The notes: generated by a model not told the origin, from the letters alone. Positions 1-7,864 are shown, numbered from the stretch's first letter. The stretch is 9,157 nucleotides of DNA from Rudanella sp. (GCA_026785985.1 JAJAYX010000459.1:1-9157), one strand, 5' to 3'. Numbers and translations are program-made.

Positions 1-2
1 AG

Positions 3-170
3 TTTGAGCGGGTACTGTTGCAACAGGGTAAGTACCCATCGGGCGAAATTCACGGCGACTGGTCCGTTAAAATCAAAGATGAATTCAGAGTCTGGGTGGG
101 CAAATATCCCAAAAAATTGGCCATTAATCAGAAAGACATCGAAGCGTATCTGGCCAAAGAAGGCCATTGA
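3..170 (+). CDS. C-terminal end of an RraA-family protein (partial)
   Basis: An open frame enters from the left edge and stops at TGA 168-170, giving the last 55 residues of a protein. The tail aligns with the tail of the next gene: the 25-residue block G-K-Y-P-S-G-E-I...W...I-K-x-E-F...W-x-G (codons about 27-101) matches residues 264-288 of the downstream RraA-family protein at 11 of 25 positions by hand alignment. This marks the fragment as the end of a tandem paralogue. The catalytic core lies outside the window, so neither activity nor export can be judged. The gap to the next start is only 10 bases, which suggests one transcript. The block belongs to the extension after the RraA fold, so the identification rests on homology to the neighbour rather than on active-site motifs. 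Confidence 0.72.
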   Translation, partial: FERVLLQQGKYPSGEIHGDWSVKIKDEFRVWVGKYPKKLAINQKDIEAYLAKEGH

Positions 171-180
171 TCTACCCACC

Positions 181-1113
181 ATGAAACTAATTTCCGCTTT
201 TTTAGGATCGCTTTTGACGATCCTGTGCCTCGACCGCCCGGCAATGGCTCAGGTCATGCCCAAAGACGAATTGCTGTTTTTAACAGCCGCGTGGCAGGGC
301 GAACGCTTTGCCGATGGGCGACCCAAAATTTCGGATGACCTGCTGGAAAGAGCTAAACGAATTGGCCTTGATGATGCCTGGACGGTGCTGAAAAATGAGG
401 GTTATACGAACCAGTATGAGGGCGGTTGGAAACTGATAAAAGACGACATCGCCGTGACCGGACGGGCCGTAACGGCAATGTTCATGCCCAGTCGGCCCGA
501 CGTGGAGCGGGCCATCAAAGAACGCGGCATAGCGAAACAGGGCCGAAAGGGAAATACGAACACCTGGCCCATCGAAATTTTGACGAAAGGCGATGTGTAT
601 GTAGCCGACGCATTCGGTAAAATTGGTGGGGGAACCCTAATGGGTGCAACCTTGGGGAACGCTATTTTCAGCAAGACGGGTAACGGCGTGGTTTTCAATG
701 GAGCCGCCCGCGACTTGCAGGAGTTGCAGGCGATAAAAGGCTTCAATGCGTTTGTGCGTGATTTTCACCCCTCATTTCTGGAAGAGATGGTACTCATGGG
801 CCTAAATACGCCCATCCGTATCGGGAACGCTATGGTGTTGCCCGGCGATTTGGTGATCGCCCAGCGCGAAGGCGTTCTTTTCGTACCAGCCCATATGGCC
901 CAACAAGTCGTTAGTACCTGTGAGTTTGTTACCCGAAAGGATCAGTTTGGTTTTGAAGTCGTTAAATCGGGCCGCTACACCACGGGGCAGATAGACAGCC
1001 AATGGACGGACGAGATTAAAACGGAATTCCTGAACTGGCTCGGTCAGCATTCGGAGTTAGGCTCCATGACCCGCCCGGAATTAGACAAGATGATGAGCAA
1101 ACGAACCTGGTAA
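181..1113 (+). CDS. Exported RraA-family (HMG/CHA aldolase-like fold) protein
   Basis: A 310-residue protein with an N-terminal signal peptide: K2, a hydrophobic stretch at about 3-16, and a likely signal peptidase site after Ala-Met-Ala (residues 21-23). The start at 181 is chosen because it gives this signal peptide; a longer frame reaching back to 4 only overlaps the upstream gene. The core (about 55-240) has RraA hallmarks: GD at 137-138, the GGGTLMG glycine loop at 149-155, the NGAARD motif at 173-178 whose Arg177-Asp178 correspond to the substrate/metal-binding RD pair of HMG/CHA aldolases, and PGDLVIA at 221-227. The usual D-x-D-G before the final strand is Q-R-E-G here (228-231). An extra C-terminal domain (about 245-310) is shared with the upstream gene. 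The family includes 4-hydroxy-4-methyl-2-oxoglutarate aldolases and the RNase E inhibitor RraA; an exported protein cannot act on RNase E, so a periplasmic lyase or binding role is inferred. The substrate is unknown. Confidence 0.85.
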   Translation: MKLISAFLGSLLTILCLDRPAMAQVMPKDELLFLTAAWQGERFADGRPKISDDLLERAKRIGLDDAWTVLKNEGYTNQYEGGWKLIKDDIAVTGRAVTAMFMPSRPDVERAIKERGIAKQGRKGNTNTWPIEILTKGDVYVADAFGKIGGGTLMGATLGNAIFSKTGNGVVFNGAARDLQELQAIKGFNAFVRDFHPSFLEEMVLMGLNTPIRIGNAMVLPGDLVIAQREGVLFVPAHMAQQVVSTCEFVTRKDQFGFEVVKSGRYTTGQIDSQWTDEIKTEFLNWLGQHSELGSMTRPELDKMMSKRTW

Positions 1114-1147
1114 CTGAATGGTACGGCCTTTGATAACAAACCAGCCC

Positions 1148-2514
1148 TCAATGTCCCACCAAAACGCCCACTTCCTCCACTTCCATTAACCCCTCAGCCG
1201 TGATGCCGGTGAGCAACACGGGCATGGTTTCATTGATGAGCAGCGGGTCGTATTTGGCAATCACCCGGACGTAGTTTTCGGTGAAACCCTGCATCATACC
1301 GGCGAGCGTTGCCCCGGCAGCCACATCTTCCTCAAACAACACCGTAGCCTCGCGGCCAACCTGCGACTCATAGAATGCCCGGCGTTTTTTGTCGGACAGA
1401 ATATGGAGTATTTTAGAGCGTTCGGCGCGGGCGGAGCCGGACACCACGGGCCGGATGGTGAGGGCGTGGGTATTGGGCCGCTCCGAGTAGGTAAACACGT
1501 GCAGGTATGAAACGGGCATTTGGTTCAGGAACTCGTAGGTCTCGCGGAAGAGAGCCTCCGTTTCGCCGGGGTGCCCCACAATAACGTCGACCCCGATGCA
1601 GGCATGGGGCATCAACTCCTTTATTTTGGCGACCCGTTCGGCATAGAGTTCACGTTTGTATCGTCGGCGCATCAGGGCCAGCACCGGGTTGGCTCCGATT
1701 GCAGCGGTACGTGAAAATGCGGCACAAACCGCTTCGATTGGGCCACAAAGGTAATTATCTCGTCGGTGAGCAGATTGGGTTCGATGCTCGAAATGCGGAA
1801 CCGCTCAATGCCTTCTACCTCGTCTAATGCCTGAATTAGATCCAGAAATGATTCGCATTTCCGGGTCGCCAGCCCGAACTCATCAACCAGGCCAAAATCG
1901 CCGATGTTCACCCCTGTCAGAACGATTTCCTTTACGGCAGCGGCCGACCGTCCCCGCCAGGCAATTTCATGTGCGGCCCGCACCACGTTGGCTACGGTAT
2001 CGGAGCGGCTTTTGCCCCGTGCCAGCGGAATGGTGCAGTAGGAGCAGGGGTAGTCGCAGCCGTCCTGCACTTTCAAAAACGTGCGGGTGCGGTCGTTGAG
2101 CGAGTAAGAAGCGTGATAGTCGATAACGGTCTCAATGTTCGAGTTGAACACGCGGGCTTGTCCAGTCGGCGCTTTTTCAAACGTATCAATGAGTTCATGA
2201 AGCCGGAACTTTTCGGCGGCTCCCAATACCGCATCAACGCCCGGAATAGTGGCAATTTCCTGGGGTTTCAGTTGGGCGTAACAACCCAAAACAGCCACGT
2301 AACCATCAGGGTTAATTTTCTGAGCTTCGCGGACAATTTTCCGACATTTTTTGTCGGCATTGTCGGTCACGGAGCAGGTGTTGATGATGAAGATGTCCGG
2401 TCGCTGATTGAATTCCACCCGTTCGTAACCCTGCGCTTCGAGCATCCGCCCGATGGTGGAGGTTTCAGAGAAATTCAGTTTGCAGCCGAGTGTATAAAAG
2501 GCAACTTTTTTCAT
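1148..2514 (-). pseudogene. mtaB: MtaB, tRNA (t6A37-C2)-methylthiotransferase, broken by a 1-base deletion
   Basis: MtaB is a radical-SAM enzyme that adds a methylthio group to t6A37 of tRNAs reading ANN codons. The N-terminal part (2514 down to the frameshift) has the methylthiotransferase domain with cluster cysteines C11, C47 and C78, then the radical-SAM motif C153-x3-C157-x2-C160 in an ARGKSRS context. After Q272-S273 in the HFHVPLQS motif the frame runs into a stop at 1672-1674, while the correct continuation (VLALMRRRY...) lies in the neighbouring frame and ends at TGA 1148-1150 with a recognisable TRAM RNA-binding domain. Adding one G on the coding strand at 1695-1696 restores QSGANPVLAL and a 455-residue protein, the usual family size. 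The start at 2514 gives the typical MKKVAFYTLGCKLN opening; an in-frame position 24 bases upstream is less likely. As read, the protein lacks the end of the catalytic domain and TRAM, so it should be inactive unless the lesion is a sequencing error. Confidence 0.9.
1693..1698 (-). other. Frameshift site in mtaB
   Basis: The coding strand reads CAA TCG GAG CCA where the family motif requires CAA TCG GGA GCC (Gln-Ser-Gly-Ala). One G is missing from a short G run, equivalent to one C missing at 1695-1696 on the + strand. No slippery heptamer is apparent, and the run is only two bases long as read. Confidence 0.8.
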
Positions 2515-2535
2515 AATTCTGGGGCAATTGGCCTG

Positions 2536-2543
2536 CAAAAATA
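2536..2543 (-). promoter_or_regulatory. Candidate -7 box for mtaB
   Basis: On the minus strand this reads TATTTTTG, an exact match to the Bacteroidota -7 consensus TAnnTTTG. It lies in the 33-base gap between the upstream gene's stop and the mtaB start at 2514, which would give a leader of roughly 15 bases. No good -33 TTG is seen at the expected distance. mtaB may therefore be co-transcribed with the gene before it, have its own promoter, or both. Confidence 0.35.
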
Positions 2544-2547
2544 CAAA

Positions 2548-4404
2548 TCATTTCGTCAGGTAATCCGCGAAACTCATTTCCTCGAAGGCTTGCCCCGTTT
2601 TTATATCAGCCTCAGAAACCACCCCATGCCTCTCCACCACCTGCCGGGCATCGTTGTCAAACACCAACGCCCGACCGGGCCGAACAAAGCCAAACCCATT
2701 CTGAAAGGCGAAATAAGCAAACGGTTGGCGGGCAGCATCCAGCGCGTTGCGACTCCAGCGAAAAGGGCTGGCCGAAAGGCCCAACTGATGCAACAGCGTG
2801 GCGGGTAAGTCGGTTTGAGAGGCCACCTGCGTCACAGTACCAGGTTGTTTGATGGCTCCGCCGAGCCAAAGCATCGGAATGTGAAATTCCTCCGTTTTGT
2901 TGCTCCCGATCACCGGTATCCGATGGCCATGATCAGCCACAATAATCACCAGCGTGTTGGCCCACCAGGGCTGTTGTTTGGCTTGAGCAATAAACTCGCC
3001 CAGACTTTTGTCGGCGTAATAATGAGCGTTCAGAAACAGGTTTTCTTCGTCAGTGCCGGGCACAGCAGTGGGCATGGGCACCTCGAATGGTTCGTGGCTG
3101 CTGAGGGTGAACAGCGTGGTAAAAAAAGGCTGCCGCTGACGGCTCAAATCCTGAAGCAATCGGCCATAAACCACATGATCGTGGGCACCCCATTTTGAGT
3201 TCCAGGTTTCGGGTGGAAAATCGGGTTTTGAAATAATCCGGTCATACTGACTATGAAACAGATAAGAGCGAATATTGGCAAATTCGGTCTCACCCCCATA
3301 GTAGAATGCCGTTTTATACCCCGTTTTTCGAAGTGTAGCAGCCAGCGTTGGCAACCTGGCCGATTTTTGGGGAACCGTCATAATGGACGTGTGGGGTTGG
3401 GCCGGAAACCCACTCAGAAGCGCAATTAAGCCCTTTTCGCTGCGGTCGCCACTCGCATAGTAGTGAGTGAACAATAACCCCTCGTTGCAGAGTTTCTCAA
3501 AATTTGGCGTAATCCCGGCGCGACCACCTAAGCGCCATACTACTTTGGTGGTCAGGCTTTCCCACACAATAAGCAACACGTTGGGCCGGGTTTGAGAACG
3601 CACAAATTGGCTCGGTTGGCGTGGTTTTATTGGTGCGGCTGAACCCCCGGATGCCGTCGAATCATATAATAACTGTACAGTCTGTTGGGCAACGGGTTCG
3701 GGCAGATACGTGAAGGGGTTGGTCTGGTCGTCGGCATTTTCGAGTACCGAAAACAGGAAATTCCATTGGGGGTTTATGGCGGCATGGTTGGCAAAAGCCA
3801 CGGGCGAAAAAAACACCGCGCTCACGTTCATGGGGGCCAGTTGCAGCCCCCCGCGAATGGGAATAATGAGCAGGGCTGTGACCAGCACCATTGGCACAAA
3901 AGACCAGCCCGGAGCCGGGCGTAAAATGACTGACGCAAGGTGGTTGAGCCGCCCAAAAAACAGGATACCCACCACAATCAGGCCAATCAGCGAGAGCGTT
4001 AGCCAACCCAGTGGCGACGCACTGATGGAGGCCATAGCTTCCATTGGTGTTTTCAGGTAGCGCAGGGGTGTGTTGTCGAGCCGGAATCCCCAGGTTCGGT
4101 AGATTTCCATATCGACGGTGGTCATAAAACTGACCACAATTAGAAAAAGGGCCGTGTAGCGCGAAAAAAAGGGCAATAACCAGCGCGATGGCACAAAGGC
4201 CAGTCCCAAACCGGGAATCAGACTGAGGTAGCCCGCAACGGATAAATCCATACGAAGACCATGCCACAGTATATCGGTCCAGAGAGAGAGGGTCGCAACG
4301 GCCCCTTTGGTATACTGATAGAGCAGAAACAACCCTCTGTTCAACTCCAGCCATAAAACCCAGCCGAGCCAGTAGAGCAGTAACCAGAAGAAGCGGGAGA
4401 ACAT
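2548..4404 (-). CDS. LTA synthase/MdoB-like membrane sulfatase-family transferase
   Basis: A 618-residue inner-membrane protein. The N-terminal part has about five hydrophobic segments (roughly 5-30, 56-73, 79-98, 133-150, 168-186), followed by a periplasmic linker and an alkaline-phosphatase-superfamily domain at about 272-560. Candidate metal and catalytic residues are visible: Glu282 in PNVLLIVWES, a nucleophile in GDRSEKG (Ser322, at the position of the LtaS threonine), His437 in SSHEPF, and Asp491-His492 in ADHGH. Family members move phosphoglycerol or phosphoethanolamine from phospholipids onto polymers or glycans. Gram-negative Bacteroidota do not make classical lipoteichoic acid, so a head-group transfer onto a periplasmic glycan or lipid, or a phosphodiesterase role, is inferred; the acceptor is unknown. 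The start at 4404 gives a natural first membrane segment. mtaB follows 33 bases after its stop on the same strand. Confidence 0.85.
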   Translation of the reverse strand: MFSRFFWLLLYWLGWVLWLELNRGLFLLYQYTKGAVATLSLWTDILWHGLRMDLSVAGYLSLIPGLGLAFVPSRWLLPFFSRYTALFLIVVSFMTTVDMEIYRTWGFRLDNTPLRYLKTPMEAMASISASPLGWLTLSLIGLIVVGILFFGRLNHLASVILRPAPGWSFVPMVLVTALLIIPIRGGLQLAPMNVSAVFFSPVAFANHAAINPQWNFLFSVLENADDQTNPFTYLPEPVAQQTVQLLYDSTASGGSAAPIKPRQPSQFVRSQTRPNVLLIVWESLTTKVVWRLGGRAGITPNFEKLCNEGLLFTHYYASGDRSEKGLIALLSGFPAQPHTSIMTVPQKSARLPTLAATLRKTGYKTAFYYGGETEFANIRSYLFHSQYDRIISKPDFPPETWNSKWGAHDHVVYGRLLQDLSRQRQPFFTTLFTLSSHEPFEVPMPTAVPGTDEENLFLNAHYYADKSLGEFIAQAKQQPWWANTLVIIVADHGHRIPVIGSNKTEEFHIPMLWLGGAIKQPGTVTQVASQTDLPATLLHQLGLSASPFRWSRNALDAARQPFAYFAFQNGFGFVRPGRALVFDNDARQVVERHGVVSEADIKTGQAFEEMSFADYLTK

Positions 4405-4836
4405 TGGTATCGCTGCGGGAAGAGTAATACATGAAGTAACGTCGACTATAGGTTTTGCCGGTCAATTATTCGGCTTGAAATGCCCGCATTGTAGCGATTG
4501 ATGCCCAAAACCTATTGGTGATAAATAAGCTGAAATTTCAGTATTACGTTCATTTTTACAAGACAGGAACTTAATCTGTGGTTAAAACCCCACCAATTGC
4601 CGGTGAAATCAGAAAGGACGTTGATGACGGAAAACTACAAATTCCAAAGAATGTTTGGGCTTTTTTTGTAGAATCCAAATGATAAGTATGAATTTTCTTC
4701 AAATTTAGGCAAAATGATATAGTGAATTTCATTTTGACTTCCTTTTTGTCTTGTTCAATACTACATTTGCCAATAGATCGTTGGCGGTTAGCCGCTTAAA
4801 CGCAACAAAACCTAACGTTTACCCCGTTTATATATC
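4405..4836. other. AT-rich divergent intergenic region
   Basis: This 432-base gap separates the divergent sulfatase-family and glutamine synthetase genes and must hold promoters for both. On the + strand TACATTTG at 4762-4769 is the clearest promoter element. A weak hairpin (CCAAA 4644-4648 with TTTGG 4654-4658) is followed by C and seven T residues (4661-4667), resembling a weak + strand terminator. A 4-bp hairpin GCGG/CCGC (4784-4795) lies in the expected 5' leader of the glutamine synthetase gene. No exact -7 box is found for the minus-strand gene; TAGGTTTT close to 4507-4514 is one base off. I see no convincing gene here. Confidence 0.6.
4762..4769 (+). promoter_or_regulatory. Candidate -7 box for type II glutamine synthetase
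   Basis: TACATTTG matches the Bacteroidota -7 consensus TAnnTTTG exactly and would give a leader of about 60 bases. The nearest upstream TTG triplets (4746-4748 and 4734-4736) are spaced 13 and 25 bases away, so neither is an ideal -33 element. The long leader leaves room for regulation, but no known riboswitch or operator was recognised. Confidence 0.4.
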
Positions 4837-5859
4837 ATGGCAAAGTGCAAACTCGAGTATATCTGGCTTGACGGATACAAGCCCACTCAAAGCCTCCGTT
4901 CAAAGACGAAAATCGTGAGCGATTTCTCCGGCAATGTAGACGATGCTGAGATGTGGTCATTCGACGGCTCATCAACCGAGCAGGCTCCCGGCGGTTCATC
5001 AGATTGTTTGCTAAAGCCAGTGTACACCTGTATTGACCCACTCCGCAAAAACGGTTTCCTGGTCATGTGCGAAGTGTTGAACGTCGACGGAACACCCCAC
5101 AAGTCGAATGGTCGCGCCACGATTGACGATGACGATAACGATTTCTGGTTCGGTTTTGAGCAGGAATACTTCCTGTGGGATGTTACGATCGACAAGCCAT
5201 TAGGTTTCCCCAAAGAAGGCTTCCCGACTCGTCCACAAGGTCCTTATTATTGCTCAGTAGGTGCCATGAATGCCTATGGCCGTCATATCGTTGAAGAACA
5301 CCTTGATGTCTGCTTAGATGCTGGCCTAAATGTGGAAGGTATCAACGCCGAAGTAGCCACGGGTCAGTGGGAGTTTCAGTGTTTTGCCAAAGGAGCCAAA
5401 CAAGCGGGCGATGAGATCTGGATTGCCCGCTATTTGCTGGAGCGCATTGGTGAAAAACATGCCGTAGCCATCAACTGGCACTGCAAGCCGCTCGGCGATA
5501 CCGATTGGAATGGCTCAGGTATGCACGCCAACTTCTCCAACACGGCCCTCCGCATAGCGGGTAATAAAGAGACATACGACGTTATCTGTCAGGCATTTGC
5601 GCCAGTTATTAAAGAACACATCGCCGTGTATGGTGCCGATAACCACATGCGGTTGACGGGTAAGCACGAGACGCAGTCTATCGACCAATTCTCCTATGGC
5701 ATATCCGACCGGGGGGCCTCTATCCGTATTCCTATTGCCACGGTAGAACGCGGCTGGAAAGGCTGGTTGGAAGATCGTCGGCCAAACTCGGCTGCCGATC
5801 CATACAAAGTAGCCTCACGCATTATTGCAACGGTAAAGACTGCCGACGTACTGGTGTAG
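4837..5859 (+). CDS. glnII: Glutamine synthetase, type II (eukaryotic-like)
   Basis: A 340-residue cytoplasmic enzyme making glutamine from glutamate, ammonia and ATP. The N-terminal beta-grasp domain (about 1-95) includes MWSFDGSST and the PVYTCIDP segment; the catalytic domain follows. Metal and substrate motifs include FGFEQEYFLWD (Glu108, Glu110), NWHCKPLGDTDWNGSGMH ending in His230, and ADNHMRLTGKHET at about 268-280, with the C-terminal block SIRIPIATVERGWKG. Length and motif order are those of GSII rather than the 450-470-residue GSI, and no adenylylation-type Tyr context is present, so control by GlnE is not expected. The ATG at 4837 gives the normal MAKCKLEYIWLDGYKP opening; no clear Shine-Dalgarno precedes it. 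The gene is followed by a strong terminator and then by a second, unrelated-class glutamine synthetase on the same strand. Confidence 0.95.
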   Translation: MAKCKLEYIWLDGYKPTQSLRSKTKIVSDFSGNVDDAEMWSFDGSSTEQAPGGSSDCLLKPVYTCIDPLRKNGFLVMCEVLNVDGTPHKSNGRATIDDDDNDFWFGFEQEYFLWDVTIDKPLGFPKEGFPTRPQGPYYCSVGAMNAYGRHIVEEHLDVCLDAGLNVEGINAEVATGQWEFQCFAKGAKQAGDEIWIARYLLERIGEKHAVAINWHCKPLGDTDWNGSGMHANFSNTALRIAGNKETYDVICQAFAPVIKEHIAVYGADNHMRLTGKHETQSIDQFSYGISDRGASIRIPIATVERGWKGWLEDRRPNSAADPYKVASRIIATVKTADVLV

Positions 5860-5891
5860 GTTTCGATACTATAGATTTAGTTTGCTTAACT

Positions 5892-5924
5892 CAAAACCCG
5901 TTCTGGAGATCAGAACGGGTTTTG
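5892..5924 (+). terminator. Strong hairpin terminator after glnII
   Basis: A perfect 14-bp inverted repeat (CAAAACCCGTTCTG at 5892-5905 with its complement at 5911-5924), a 5-base loop GAGAT and a T-rich tail (TTTGTTT). It begins 32 bases after the glnII stop. This is a classical intrinsic terminator and implies that glnII and the following glutamine synthetase gene are largely separate transcripts. The A and T flanks would let it work in both directions. Confidence 0.9.
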
Positions 5925-5937
5925 TTTGTTTAATAGC

Positions 5938-5966
5938 TTGTTTTTTGACGAATATCTGTAGTTTTG
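5938..5966 (+). promoter_or_regulatory. Promoter for type III glutamine synthetase
   Basis: TTG at 5938-5940, an 18-base spacer, then TAGTTTTG at 5959-5966, an exact TAnnTTTG match. The start codon is at 6002, leaving a leader of about 25-30 bases. It lies just past the glnII terminator, so independent control of this gene is likely. This is the best-formed promoter in the window. Confidence 0.6.
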
Positions 5967-6001
5967 GTCGTGTTTTCACTGAATAGACCCCATTGCGCAT
6001 C

Positions 6002-7864
6002 ATGTCAAATTATCGCTTCAAAGCCCTCGAAATAGCCCAGAATCGGCACGCCATCCCGGTGACACCACCAGTAGAGCGCGTTGTTGATTTCTACGGAATC
6101 AATACCTTTAACAAAGACACCATGCGGGCCTTGCTCTCGCCCGAAGCGTATCTGCGCATCACGGAAGCCATCGACACCAACGGCAAAATCGACCGTGACA
6201 TTTCCGATGAGGTAGCCAATGCCATGAAATCGTGGGCCGTTTCGCGCGGAGCAACGCACTATACGCACTGGTTTCAGCCCCTCACCGGCTCCACCGCCGA
6301 AAAACACGACTCGTTTTTCGACCTGACGATGGACGGAAAAGCCATCGAGAAATTCAAAGGGGGGGCGTTGGTGCAGCAGGAGCCGGATGCGTCGTCGTTT
6401 CCGAGTGGGGGCCTTCGCAACACCTTCGAGGCTCGCGGCTACACGGGTTGGGACCCATCCTCTCCGGCGTTCCTGATGGACAACGGTGCGGGCGGGAAAA
6501 CGCTTTGTATTCCGTCGGTTTTTATCTCGTACACCGGCGAAGCACTCGACTATAAAACGCCCCTGCTCAAAGCGTTGGCTGCTTTAGACAAAGCCGCTAC
6601 GGCAGTTTGTCAGTATTTCGACCGCAACATCGACAAGGTGACGGCCACGCTGGGGCCGGAACAGGAGTATTTTTTGATTGACAAAGCCCTGTTCTACGCT
6701 CGCCCCGATTTGGTAATGGCAGGTCGCACGGTGTTTGGCCACTCACCCGCCCGTGGGCAACAGTTGGAAGACCACTATTTCGGGTCGATCCCCCCACGGG
6801 TGAATGCCTTTATGGTCGATTATGAGTTCGAGGCCATGAAACTCGGCATTCCCGTTCGCACCCGCCACAATGAAGTGGCCCCCGGTCAGTTTGAGGTGGC
6901 CCCAACCTTTGAGGAAGTGAACCTCTCCATCGACCACAACGCGCTCCTGATGGATTTGATGGAGAAAGTGGCCGAGCGGCACGATTTGAAAGTGTTGTTC
7001 CACGAAAAACCGTTTGCGGGTATCAACGGTAGCGGTAAGCACAATAACTGGTCGCTGGGAACCAACACGGGCGTTAACTTGCTGGCTCCCAGTAGTAAAC
7101 CAAAAGAAACACTGCGGTTCATCACGTTTTTAGTAAATGTGATTAAGGCATTTCATGACAACGCCGACCTGTTGCGGGCCAGCATTGCCTCGGCGGGTAA
7201 CGAACACCGTCTGGGAGCCAACGAAGCCCCCCCGGCCATCATGTCGGTGTTCCTCGGCGAGACGCTCACGAAGGCACTCGAAGACCTCGAAACTAAGAAC
7301 GAAATTGCCCTAAACAAAGGCGACAATGTGTATTACAAACTGGGCCTGAACCGGATTCCCTCACTGATCCGCGACAACACCGACCGCAACCGGACTTCGC
7401 CCTTTGCCTTCACGGGCAACAAATTCGAGTTCCGCGCCGTGGGCGGTGGGGCCAACTCAGCCTCGACCATGATTGTGCTGAATACCATCGTAGCGGCTCA
7501 GTTGCATGTGTTTAAGGCCGATTTGGATGTCAGGCTGGCCAATGGCGAGAAGAAAGAACTGGCAATTGTCGATATTCTGAAGCAGTATTATAAATCGTGC
7601 AAGCGGATTCTGTTCGAGGGCAACGGCTATTCCGACGAGTGGGTTGCCGAAGCCGAAAAACGCGGTTTGTCGAACATCAAATCGACCCCCGAAGCCTTGC
7701 AGGTGTATCTGAAACCAGCCTCGATGGAGATTTTCCAGCGGGTAGGCGTGATGGGCCATGCCGAGGTGGAGTCGCGCTACGAGATCGAACTGGAGAAATA
7801 CATCAAGAAAGTGCAGATCGAGTCGCGGGTGATGGGCGATCTGGCCATCAACCACGTGGTATAG
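6002..7864 (+). CDS. glnN: Glutamine synthetase, type III (GlnN), ended early by in-frame TAG
   Basis: Encodes 620 residues of a type III glutamine synthetase, which forms glutamine from glutamate, ammonia and ATP. The ATG at 6002 is preferred over an in-frame TTG at 5993, because it gives the usual MSNYRFKAL opening. GSIII hallmarks in order: THYTHWFQPLTG...EKHDSFF at about 85-106 in the GSIII N-terminal domain, CIPSVFISYTGEALD, the metal motif GPEQEYFLID (Glu220, Glu222), RHNEVAPGQFEVAP, GINGSGKHNNWS with His347, NEAPPAI from 407, and DRNRTSPFAFTGNKFEFR. Full-length members are about 730 residues. Here TAG at 7862-7864 (codon 621) falls where homologues continue HVVPTAIKYQ, and the same frame is open and conserved to 8191. 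The truncated product lacks the C-terminal helical domain; whether it is active is uncertain. Confidence 0.93.
   Translation: MSNYRFKALEIAQNRHAIPVTPPVERVVDFYGINTFNKDTMRALLSPEAYLRITEAIDTNGKIDRDISDEVANAMKSWAVSRGATHYTHWFQPLTGSTAEKHDSFFDLTMDGKAIEKFKGGALVQQEPDASSFPSGGLRNTFEARGYTGWDPSSPAFLMDNGAGGKTLCIPSVFISYTGEALDYKTPLLKALAALDKAATAVCQYFDRNIDKVTATLGPEQEYFLIDKALFYARPDLVMAGRTVFGHSPARGQQLEDHYFGSIPPRVNAFMVDYEFEAMKLGIPVRTRHNEVAPGQFEVAPTFEEVNLSIDHNALLMDLMEKVAERHDLKVLFHEKPFAGINGSGKHNNWSLGTNTGVNLLAPSSKPKETLRFITFLVNVIKAFHDNADLLRASIASAGNEHRLGANEAPPAIMSVFLGETLTKALEDLETKNEIALNKGDNVYYKLGLNRIPSLIRDNTDRNRTSPFAFTGNKFEFRAVGGGANSASTMIVLNTIVAAQLHVFKADLDVRLANGEKKELAIVDILKQYYKSCKRILFEGNGYSDEWVAEAEKRGLSNIKSTPEALQVYLKPASMEIFQRVGVMGHAEVESRYEIELEKYIKKVQIESRVMGDLAINHVV

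Noticed and set aside
4..180. Extended N-terminus for the complete RraA-like gene, starting upstream at position 4
   Set aside because: That stretch overlaps the real end of the preceding gene in another frame and would bury the signal peptide that starts at 181.
3662..4465. A long minus-strand frame of 267 codons overlapping the sulfatase-family gene
   Set aside because: It overlaps the membrane-domain coding region in a shifted frame, has no family motifs and is explained as a shadow of the real gene.
4578..4682. A GTG-started 34-codon + strand frame in the divergent intergenic region, followed by a weak hairpin/T-run overlap
   Set aside because: The composition looks plausible, but there is no ATG, no supporting signal and no recognisable homology, and short open stretches are expected in 432 bases.
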